Of a stretch of 42,495 bases of DNA, positions 34,224 to 42,495 are shown one piece after another. The stretch's first letter is position 1; every line of letters starts with the position of its first letter. The stretch spans positions 1-42,495 of the forward strand of contig JACQZH010000043.1 in NCBI GenBank assembly GCA_016213925.1. Direction: 5' to 3'. This DNA comes from Candidatus Omnitrophota bacterium. GTDB lineage: Bacteria; Omnitrophota; Gorgyraeia; B26-G9. The notes beneath the pieces were generated by a model. That model saw only the letters and a program-made list of their open reading frames with translations, was not told where the DNA came from and ran no database searches. A program made the position numbers and the translations under genes.

Positions 34224-36418
34224 TCAAACCCGAAAATTATTCACCAATGCCTGCAATCGATCGACAAGCTTCGTAAAACCGCCGGCATTGCCTATCAATT
34301 CTTCCATTGATGAGGATAATTCCTGAGCAGCCCTCGAAACTTCTTCGGTTATCTGGGAGTTATCAGATGCCGCGGCATTAATTTCAGCTATAGCGGTAAC
34401 CGCTTTTTCCGCGCTTTCAATCTGCAATGGGATTAATTGCACTATTTTAGCTAACCCCTGATTAGAAAAACGCGACGCGTCAGAGATAGAATTTTGCAAA
34501 ATACTTAATTTTTCAACAATATTTTTTCCTTCTAAAGTATCCTGCTTACTCGTCTGGATAACTTCTATCGTGTTTTTAACTTCTGACTGGACACTTTTTA
34601 TCAAATTAGTAATCTCATTGGCGGAACGGCTTGAACCTTCGGCTAGCTTGCGTACTTCTTCAGCAACAACAGCAAATCCCCTGCCGACATCGCCGGCCCG
34701 CGCCGCTTCAATTGCCGCGTTTAACGCAAGCATATTAGTCTGTTCGGCGAAAGAGTTTATCGTATCAATTATCTTGCCTATCTGCAACGACCTGTTACTT
34801 AATTCCTTAACCGCGTCAGCCGAAGATTCAACCTTATCAGCAATGGAATCAATTTTCTTTACCAGCTCTTTGTTGGATGCCCTGCCTTTGTCAGTAAGTT
34901 CTATGGTTTTAAGCATGGACTCTACAACCGCTTTTGTTTTCGCGGAGATCTCATGTAAAGATTCACCGAGGCATCCCATGATTGTAATTACTTCCTCTAC
35001 TTTCTCTACCTGCACCGTTGATCCGGCAGTTATCCGATTAACCGATTCGTTAATTCCGGAAACTGCGCTCTTAATATGCTGGGAAGTATCTAAAATATTT
35101 TTAGCTCCGGCATCTATTTTTGAAGCGGAACTGCTCATGACTTTTGTCATTTTGGCAAAGTTTTCCAAAAAATTATCAAATGAATTACCCAAGACCCCCA
35201 ATTCATCCCTAGAACGCATCTTCAGTTTTTGAGTTAAATCCGCTTTATACGCGGATAAATCATCAGAAAGTTTTTTAATCCAGTTAGTCACATGATTAAG
35301 ATTTCCCGCGATAAACGTTGATATGAGTATCGCGATGACTATACCGAAAATAATTACTATAACCGAGCTGATGCCGATGCCTTTAGTCGAAACGCTCGCG
35401 ATTCGCCGGGTAAGATCCGTTGACTTGTTTACCTGTAAACTCAATCCCGCTTCCGCACTATTAACAATATCCGTAAACTTTTTGACCAGCTCATTAACAC
35501 TTTCGATTATCAGCAAAGAATTTTTCTGATTAAGCAGTAGTTTTTTTCTAAAATTAAAGATCCCTTCGTCTGCGATAACAAGCTGTTCTAAATCCCGGAC
35601 ATTACGCTTTAGAATTGAAATATCCTTTTGCGGCATATCAGCTTCCATTTTACTAATATGCGCATTTACCACAGAAATATATCCATTAAATTCAACTTTA
35701 AGCTTATCAATAAAAACAATATCCTTGGCAGCAACAATCTGTTCGCAGGCATTTGCCGCTAAAGTAATATCTGTTTCAAAAAGGTGAAAATACCTTATCA
35801 GCATAAGAGTCTTATTGCTCAACCCATAAAATGCTTTTGAGATTACCTCGAAATTAGAATTTAAATCCGAGATCTTTGCTTTTACAGCTTCATATTCCTT
35901 GCCAAGAATCTCTGTTTTTTTATTCTCTTGGGACGAAGGCAGCGCCTGCAAAGCCAACATATATTACTGACAAACTTATCCTTCAATTTAATACTTTTTT
36001 CCTCTATTTCAATTTTTGATAAAATCAGCTTATGGATCTCGTCATTTAAGCCCTCTAAGTTTTTTAACGCGGCTTCCAAATCATTAACATACGCGATAAA
36101 TTTTTTTTCACCGCTAAGTTTTTCTTTTAGATACCCAGCAGCGTCTTTTATATTTTTAATCGAAAATTTTATTTTTTCATAAGCTTCTTTTGCTTTCTCC
36201 CGGCTGCTGATGCACATCAACCCTTTGAACTCAGCGTTTATTTGCCATACGAATATAACCAGGTGTTCCGCCGCTTCTGAAGCCGGCAGCATATTCTCGG
36301 AGAGATCATTCATGTTACTGCTTATCTTATTTACGGAAAATAACCCCGCGGCAGCAATAATAACAGTAAAACTGACCACCGCGGTAAAACCTAAAGCTAA
36401 TTTAGTTTTTATTTTCAT
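34224..36418 (-). pseudogene. methyl-accepting chemotaxis protein split into two frames
   Basis: 36418-35882 (4HB-like sensor N-part) and 35960-34224 (HAMP + [43 protein letters not shown]). Confidence 0.85.
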
Positions 36419-36513
36419 TCTGGTTCCTAGGTATTTATAATTTTTACAGCCCTCTTAACACTTTACAAGTAATTCGTTCAATTAACGCGTATCTGTGCGC
36501 AAAAAACTGCTTT

Positions 36514-37761
36514 CTATCTTACTCTCTCACTCGGAAGAAGAGGCGGCGGATTTTCCTTAACCTCTGTCGGAAGCCCCATAACGTTAAGCAGCCCGATAAA
36601 AGGTTCCGGATCAAGCTCCTCCACATTAACCATGGTTTTTGCGTCCCAATCGCCCTTAGCAACAAGCATTGCCGCAGCCGCAGGAGGAACCCCGGCAGTA
36701 TAACAAATTGCCTGCGCTTCAACTTCCTTGTAACAATCCGCATGGTCGCAGATATTATAAATAAAGATCTCTCTTCGCTTGCCGTCTTTTAAGCCTTTGA
36801 TAAAATTTCCGATGCAGGTCTTTCCCTTATAATTCGAAGCTAATGATGAAGGATCCGGCAAAATCGCCTTTAAAACTTTCAATGGCACCACCTCAACACC
36901 TTCAGCGGTTTTAATCGGCTTTTCCGAAGTCAATCCCAGGTTTGTCAGCACGGAAAAAACATTTATATAATGCTCGCTAAACCCCATCCAGAAACGGATA
37001 CTGTCAGCATCAATATTTTTCGATAAGGAATGCAATTCATCGTGGCCGTTTAAATATACCTGCTGTTCGCCGACTACGGGGAAATCATAAACCATTCTTA
37101 TAGAATGCACCTTTTCCATGACCCATTTACGGTCTATCCATGTCCAGACCTTCTTAAATTCCCGGAAGTTTATTTCCGGGTCAAAATTGGTGGAAAAATA
37201 TTTTCCGTGGCTGCCGGCATTGACATCCATTATGTCTATCGTATCGATCTTATCAAAATAACGCTTTAGCGCAAGCGCGCAATAAGCGTTTACCACCCCC
37301 GGGTCAAAACCAGCGCCAAGAATCGCGGTAATGCCTTTATCACGGCAGCGGCCTTTTCTCTTCCATTCATAATTAGCATACCAAGGCGGATCCTCGCAAA
37401 CCTTGGAAGGATCCTCATGTATCGCGCTGTCGATATAAGCAATCCCTGACTGAATACAGGCTTCAAGTAAAGACATATTGACGTATGACTGCGCCAGATT
37501 TATTAATATCTGTGAATTGGTTTCTTTGATTAGCTTTACAACTGCGTCTACATCCAACGCGTTAATCTGTCTGGAATATATTTTTTTTGTTTTATCTTTA
37601 ATACGATTTTTCTTTTTGACGCTTTCGATGATCTTGTCACATTTATTTTGAGTCCGGGAAGCGATACAAAGGTCTCCGAGAATATCGTTATTCTGAGCGC
37701 ATTTGTGCAAAGCTACATGGGCAACCCCTCCTGCACCAACAAGCAGTACATTTTTTTTCAT
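36514..37761 (-). CDS. carboxynorspermidine dehydrogenase (saccharopine dehydrogenase-like)
   Basis: MKKNVLLVGAGGVAHVALHKCAQ...AILGAGFDPGVVNAYCA...; GAGGAGG upstream of ATG; downstream of nspC. Confidence 0.9.
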   Translation of the reverse strand: MKKNVLLVGAGGVAHVALHKCAQNNDILGDLCIASRTQNKCDKIIESVKKKNRIKDKTKKIYSRQINALDVDAVVKLIKETNSQILINLAQSYVNMSLLEACIQSGIAYIDSAIHEDPSKVCEDPPWYANYEWKRKGRCRDKGITAILGAGFDPGVVNAYCALALKRYFDKIDTIDIMDVNAGSHGKYFSTNFDPEINFREFKKVWTWIDRKWVMEKVHSIRMVYDFPVVGEQQVYLNGHDELHSLSKNIDADSIRFWMGFSEHYINVFSVLTNLGLTSEKPIKTAEGVEVVPLKVLKAILPDPSSLASNYKGKTCIGNFIKGLKDGKRREIFIYNICDHADCYKEVEAQAICYTAGVPPAAAAMLVAKGDWDAKTMVNVEELDPEPFIGLLNVMGLPTEVKENPPPLLPSERVR

Positions 37762-37784
37762 CGTAATGATCCTCCTCAATGAGT

Positions 37785-37863
37785 ACGTGATTTATGGGGC
37801 AACGCGTCCGCCAAATTTTATTTGGCGAAGCCTCGCCATTTGTTTGGCGCAAACATAAATCAC
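37785..37863 (-). ncRNA. multi-hairpin element between nspC and the dehydrogenase gene (candidate leader RNA or MITE)
   Basis: Minus strand: GTGATTTATG...CGCCAaacaaaTGGCG...CGCCAAAT-AAA-ATTTGGCG...CATAAATCAC, 10-bp closing stem. Confidence 0.4.
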
Positions 37864-37914
37864 TGTGCAAATTGATGCCGAATTCCCAAAATCTGGCGCA
37901 ATGATTTCCTTTAG

Positions 37915-39021
37915 TTATAAACTATTTACAAAATCATCATACCCGAATTTACGCACAATATCAATCTTTCCGTTGAGCCTTTTTATTGCTATTGCCGGCA
38001 TTTCAATCCCGTTAAACCAGTTCTTTTTAACCATAGTATACCCCGCGGCATCGGAAAATTTAATAATACCGCCCACTTTTAAAGGAGCCTTGAAATTATA
38101 TGCACCAAAAACATCACCAGCCAGACAAGACCTTCCGGCAATTATATACTTAAACTTTCCGCCTTGAGCATCTTTTATTTTTGCCTTTATGCGGTAAACC
38201 AGTAAATCCAGCATATGCGCCTCGGTAGAAGCATCCACTATGGCAATATCCTTCCGGTTGCGAACAATATCCAATACGCTAGTAACTAACTGCGCGGACT
38301 CTGTAATTGCGCTTTCTCCAGGTTCAAGATAAACCTGAACTTTGAAGCGCCTGCTGAAACTTTTTAGTTTTTTACAAAATTTTTCCAGAGGATATCCCTG
38401 TTTGGTAAAATATATCCCTCCGCCCAGGCTAACCCATTCCAGCCGGCAAAGCGATTGCCCATAAACCCCGCTAATAAGGTCAAGATTAGAGGAAAAATTT
38501 TTAAAATTGTCGTTTTCACAGTTAAAATGGAACATTACTCCTTTAATCAATGGAAGAATTTTTAAAACCGCTTTTTTATCGGTAACCCCCAGCCGTGAAT
38601 ATTCGCACGCAGGATCAGCTAATTCGAAATGCGAATAACTGACCCCGGGGTTAAGCCTTAATCCGATATCAGCGCCGCGGACATCCCTGGAAAACTTTTT
38701 GAGCTGGGAAATTGAATTGAATATGATTTTATCGGCAAACCTGGCTGCCTGGCTTATATCTTCCCTGGAATAAGCGACAGAATAAGCATGCACTTCTTTT
38801 CCAAACTTTTCATATCCCAGGCGGGCTTCATAAGGAGAACTTGCGGTTGTTCCATCCATGTATTTTCTCATCAACCCAAAAACACTCCAGGTTGAAAAAC
38901 ATTTAAGCGCGAGTACTGATTTTGCCCCTGAACTGTCCTTTACTCGTTTAATTATTTTCAGGTTTCTTAAGAGCTTACGCTCATCAACTAAATAATAAGG
39001 GGTTTTAAGTTTCATTCCCAA
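37915..39021 (-). CDS. nspC: carboxynorspermidine decarboxylase NspC
   Basis: TPYYLVDERKLLRNL...ALKCFSTWSVF...GLRLNPGVSYSHFELADPACEYSRLGV...MFHFNCEND...EPGESAI. Confidence 0.92.
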   Translation of the reverse strand: MGMKLKTPYYLVDERKLLRNLKIIKRVKDSSGAKSVLALKCFSTWSVFGLMRKYMDGTTASSPYEARLGYEKFGKEVHAYSVAYSREDISQAARFADKIIFNSISQLKKFSRDVRGADIGLRLNPGVSYSHFELADPACEYSRLGVTDKKAVLKILPLIKGVMFHFNCENDNFKNFSSNLDLISGVYGQSLCRLEWVSLGGGIYFTKQGYPLEKFCKKLKSFSRRFKVQVYLEPGESAITESAQLVTSVLDIVRNRKDIAIVDASTEAHMLDLLVYRIKAKIKDAQGGKFKYIIAGRSCLAGDVFGAYNFKAPLKVGGIIKFSDAAGYTMVKKNWFNGIEMPAIAIKRLNGKIDIVRKFGYDDFVNSL

Positions 39022-39108
39022 TCTCAGGGTTAGCAGTTTAAAAAACAGAGTTTACTTGTTAAGTATTTTAACATAAAAGTTTTAACTTTTGAATAAACAA
39101 GATAAAAA

Positions 39109-39142
39109 AATAAACAGCAGAAATAATTCTGCTGTTTATTTT
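39109..39142. terminator. bidirectional hairpin
   Basis: AAATAAACAGCAGAA-ATAA-TTCTGCTGTTTATTT. Confidence 0.75.
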
Positions 39143-39164
39143 TCAATAAAAACACATACCGGCT

Positions 39165-39533
39165 TTATCGGGTAAGAAAACGCGCTTTTACCCTTTTTGC
39201 CTTAAAGAATTCCTTAGTGAATTTCTTTGCCAGCACAGAGTCATAAGTCATGCAGGAAAAGATATTGATATACGCTCTTTTCCAATATTCCGAAAAATGC
39301 CCCGTAATGGAACTAGTTTCAATAAGCTGAACCAAAGAATATCCTTTTGTAAACTCTTCTCTTTTCCCGAAATAAGGAATAAGAGTTTTACCGAATTTCT
39401 TCATCTTAATAAGCTTGCAAAGCTTGTCTGTATATTCCTGCAGCTTCTTCTTCGAAGAAATTACCTCAACGTCACAGTCAAACAAATCCAACACCAGCTC
39501 ATAACCATATATCCTATTTTCTTTTTTCTTCAT
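39165..39533 (-). CDS. hypothetical protein
   Basis: Long ORF between terminator hairpins; no family recognised. Confidence 0.45.
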   Translation of the reverse strand: MKKKENRIYGYELVLDLFDCDVEVISSKKKLQEYTDKLCKLIKMKKFGKTLIPYFGKREEFTKGYSLVQLIETSSITGHFSEYWKRAYINIFSCMTYDSVLAKKFTKEFFKAKRVKARFLTR

Positions 39534-40095
39534 TCCAGTGTTTTCCTCACTTATTTAAGATGGCCAAAGCAGAGAAGCAGTCCCAAGGGTTAAAGTAATT
39601 TATCTCCCACCCAACCATTGTGTTCAGACCAAACTACCGTGTATTATATATAAACGGGTTCGTTATTTTCGCCCAAAAAGAAACCGCAAAAATCTACCCG
39701 GCATTGTAAAAAAAACCGTTCAACAAATTTCGGGTCAATCCGTTATTGCAATAAAACTCTTTTTCGGTTTTCTCCATCTATCATCCCTTTCAGAAACCCT
39801 TTAATTTCCCCTAAGATAAAATCTTTATTATTCTTTTCAACTCAACTTAATATTAACAAAATTTTTATAAATTACAAGGAAAAAAATATTTTTTTTCCTT
39901 GCAGGATTCCGTCGTACTTCCATCACCAAGAAGAGGCATATTTTATCGTAGTTTTTTTTAAAAATCAATAAAAAAACAAACTGATTATTTTCAGGGAAAT
40001 AAAAAAAGAAAAATACGATTAACTAAAGTTTTTGCAGTATTAAGCGGTATAAAAACAGGCCCGGTAAATAAATACCAGGCCCGTTTATCTTTCCC

Positions 40096-40296
40096 TTAAA
40101 CCTTTGTCACATTAACTGCCTGAGCGCCTTTGGGGCCTTGTTCAATCTCAAAGTCCACTTCCTGGCCTTCTTCTATGGTTTTAAATCCTTCGCCCTGAAT
40201 TGCGCTGTAATGTAAAAATACATCACTGCCGGAATCAGTTGTGATAAAGCCATACCCTTTTTGGTTGTTAAACCATTTCACCTTACCTCTTGCCAT
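40096..40296 (-). CDS. cold-shock protein (CspA family)
   Basis: [65 protein letters not shown]. Confidence 0.97.
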   Translation of the reverse strand: MARGKVKWFNNQKGYGFITTDSGSDVFLHYSAIQGEGFKTIEEGQEVDFEIEQGPKGAQAVNVTKV

Positions 40297-40453
40297 TACT
40301 TACTACCCTCCTTTGCTAAAAAAAATTTACATAGACCATAAGCGCTTAAACGAAAAAAAACCGCCCAGTGATATTGTTTTCTGACTAGCGGCTTTAAATT
40401 TGCTTCACACTTATTCACTATAAAAAAAATTATACATTATTAAAATTATCTTG

Positions 40454-41464
40454 TCAATCAAAATTATCACAAAAAATATTATTCCTAACCGCATTGTTTA
40501 CAACAGCTTTAGTCCGAAACTCTTCGATCATTTCAATCATCTCTTTCGCACTGGCAGTATGCATAATTTTAGTGCGTAATGATTTTACTCCGGAAATACC
40601 GCGCGTATACCAAGCATAAAATTTGCGGAAAATATAAATACTTCGCTTTTCGCCGTGCAACTCAAAACACAAATTAAAATGCTTACGCATTGTTTGCGCA
40701 ATAACATCAACCGATGGGCGCGGAGGAATCGGATGATTTTCCAGCATTGCTATTATCTCCTGAAATATCCATGGATTACCCAGTGCCCCGCGAGCAACCA
40801 TTACCCCATCACAGCCGGTTTCATCAAACATTTTTTTCGCCAAAGAAGCGTTAAAAATATTACCGCTGGCAAAAACCGGAATTTTTAAAGATCTTTTGAT
40901 AAGCCTCAGCGATTCATAGTCTATATCCGAACTATATCCTTGTATTTTCGTGCGGCCATGCACAAAAATAGCGTTGATACCAGAATCCTCCGCATAACAA
41001 GCAATATCGCGGCTTTTAATCGCATCTTCCCATCCTAGGCGTATCTTTGCGCTCACCGGGATACAAGAACCTTTAACAAGAATTTTTAATAAGCGCTTTA
41101 ATATCTGCGGCGTTTTCAGAAGCGCTGCTCCCTCTCCCTTAACAATTACTTTCCGGCGCGGACATGCCGCATTAAAATCCAGGCTGTCATAATTTTGCGC
41201 GGAAATTTTCTCCAGAGCTTTTTCCAGGTAATAATCTTCATTGCCTAAAAGCTGAATTCCCAACGGGCGGTCATCCGCGTTTGAAACAGTTAAATCACCG
41301 GTTTTTCTGCTGGAGAGCGCAAATGAACGCGCGTGAATCATCTCCAAAAAAGCATAAGGGCAGCCGAAACCGCGGTTAATCATACGAAACGCTAACGAAC
41401 TGATTCCCGCTAAAGGCGCCAGAATAACTTTTGGCAAAACAATCGAATTATTTTTTTTATTCAT
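40454..41464 (-). CDS. dus: tRNA-dihydrouridine synthase
   Basis: VILAPLAGISSLAFRMINRGFGCPYAFLEMI...LDFNAACPRRKVIVKGEGAALL...ARGALGNPWIF. Confidence 0.93.
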   Translation of the reverse strand: MNKKNNSIVLPKVILAPLAGISSLAFRMINRGFGCPYAFLEMIHARSFALSSRKTGDLTVSNADDRPLGIQLLGNEDYYLEKALEKISAQNYDSLDFNAACPRRKVIVKGEGAALLKTPQILKRLLKILVKGSCIPVSAKIRLGWEDAIKSRDIACYAEDSGINAIFVHGRTKIQGYSSDIDYESLRLIKRSLKIPVFASGNIFNASLAKKMFDETGCDGVMVARGALGNPWIFQEIIAMLENHPIPPRPSVDVIAQTMRKHFNLCFELHGEKRSIYIFRKFYAWYTRGISGVKSLRTKIMHTASAKEMIEMIEEFRTKAVVNNAVRNNIFCDNFD

Positions 41465-41710
41465 TGGCGTTATTCTACTGAGAAAAACCTAATCAGTCAA
41501 CAGGAGCATATACTTTGGCTGTCAAAAGTCTTATAGATCCGAATTTTGCTTATCGAGGTATCAAAGCTGTCTTTTTGTAGTTTTATTTTGACGGCGCGGG
41601 TTAATTCAAGAGGGTTATTTCTTTTTTAATACTTTCATTATCAGGCCGGCGATTACCATGACTAATCCGGCCAGTACTCCTAAACGGCTAAGTTCTTTCC
41701 TAAAGCACCT

Positions 41711-42394
41711 TCAGGGTTCTTGGCTTTTTTGTTCTTCTTGTTCTTTCTTTATGGATTCAAGGTGAGCAATGGCTTCATCAATCTGACCTAAAGCTATTCT
41801 GGAGACTAAAGAGCCATCCGCTTTAATATTTTTCTTTAGGGTTAACAACACTGGAATTGTATCCACCTTACCAAATAGTCTTAGAAGTGATACCGAACCA
41901 TTACTATAAGCATCTTTGTCCTTAGTCAATTCTAAAACATAAGGGAAAGCTTCTTCACATTTCATCTTAGATAAAGCACTTAATGCTTCTAAATAATCAG
42001 TTTGTTTTTTCCCTTGCCGTACAATATCCATCAATGGGGCTATCCCCCGATTATCTCCAATTTCTCCTAACGCCCAAATTGCAGAACTTCTGAATCGATG
42101 ATTTTTTCTTTTTACAATCTCAATAAAAAAAAGTACTGCTTTTTTTTCTTTACGCTCTGCTAATATTTCAAAAGAATACTCAGGATAAGGACTAAAAAAA
42201 TCAAAAATATTTATTTTTTTTATTAATACTTCTGAAGAAACTGTATTAAGTTCGTTCTTAAATTCATGCCAATAGTCAAGCCCTTGCAAAGAAACTAAAT
42301 TCCAAAAAACAAACGCTCCTATATAATACAAGAATATACAACTTAGCAGGATGGTTATTGTAACTATTAAAAAATATTTTTTTCTTTTAAACAT
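41711..42394 (-). CDS. membrane-anchored HEAT-repeat protein
   Basis: N-terminal TM; AIWALGEIGDNRGIAPLMDIVRQGKKQTDYLEALSALSKM. Confidence 0.75.
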   Translation of the reverse strand: MFKRKKYFLIVTITILLSCIFLYYIGAFVFWNLVSLQGLDYWHEFKNELNTVSSEVLIKKINIFDFFSPYPEYSFEILAERKEKKAVLFFIEIVKRKNHRFRSSAIWALGEIGDNRGIAPLMDIVRQGKKQTDYLEALSALSKMKCEEAFPYVLELTKDKDAYSNGSVSLLRLFGKVDTIPVLLTLKKNIKADGSLVSRIALGQIDEAIAHLESIKKEQEEQKSQEP

Positions 42395-42495
42395 TACTTT
42401 TGTTCCCTTAATAAATTAATGTATGTTTCTTTTAATAAGATTCTTTTTTGTAACCTTCCTTCAACAATAATATCAAATGTATTTTCGTCTATTTT

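Noticed and set aside
34570-35529. Plus-strand ORFs opposite the chemotaxis receptor
   Set aside because: Shadow ORFs of a well-recognised minus-strand gene.
37797-37835. Intrinsic terminator downstream of nspC
   Set aside because: The hairpins lack a following U tract on the minus strand and are enclosed in a 10-bp outer stem, so a plain terminator does not explain the structure.

Overview
The window reads as a bacterial chromosomal integron about 24 kb long (~6.18-30.6 kb), set between ordinary housekeeping genes. A tyrosine recombinase with the integron-integrase insert (IntI, minus strand, 4861-6183) diverges from a plus-strand array of roughly 20-25 gene cassettes. Each intact cassette ends in an attC-like imperfect palindrome of the form RYYYAAC...GTTRRRY. 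For many cassettes the first bases (TTRRRY..) are the exact complement of that cassette's own distal R'' box, so boundaries can be read to the base, including a proposed attI crossover at G6298^TTATGAG. The first two cassettes encode a TIR-like nucleotide-binding protein and an unassigned reverse transcriptase. Later cassettes encode a GIY-YIG nuclease, a trypsin-like protease, an HNH + DGQHR-like protein, MNT/HEPN and HicBA toxin-antitoxin pairs, DUF4160/DUF2442 pairs, an RsgA-like GTPase, a double alpha/beta hydrolase and many small membrane or lipoproteins. Several cassettes are decayed or broken by short dispersed repeats. Flanking genes are recJ (partial), a PEMT/ICMT-like methyltransferase, a YacP-like NYN protein, rlmN, yraN, a frameshifted chemotaxis receptor, a carboxynorspermidine operon (nspC plus dehydrogenase), a cold-shock protein and dus. 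The best candidates for follow-up are the TIR and RT cassettes, the HNH-DGQHR cassette, an attC that supplies the SD and start codon of the next gene, repeated intergenic hairpins with a compensatory base change, and a multi-hairpin element between nspC and the dehydrogenase gene. Family names come from motif reading only; no database search was run.
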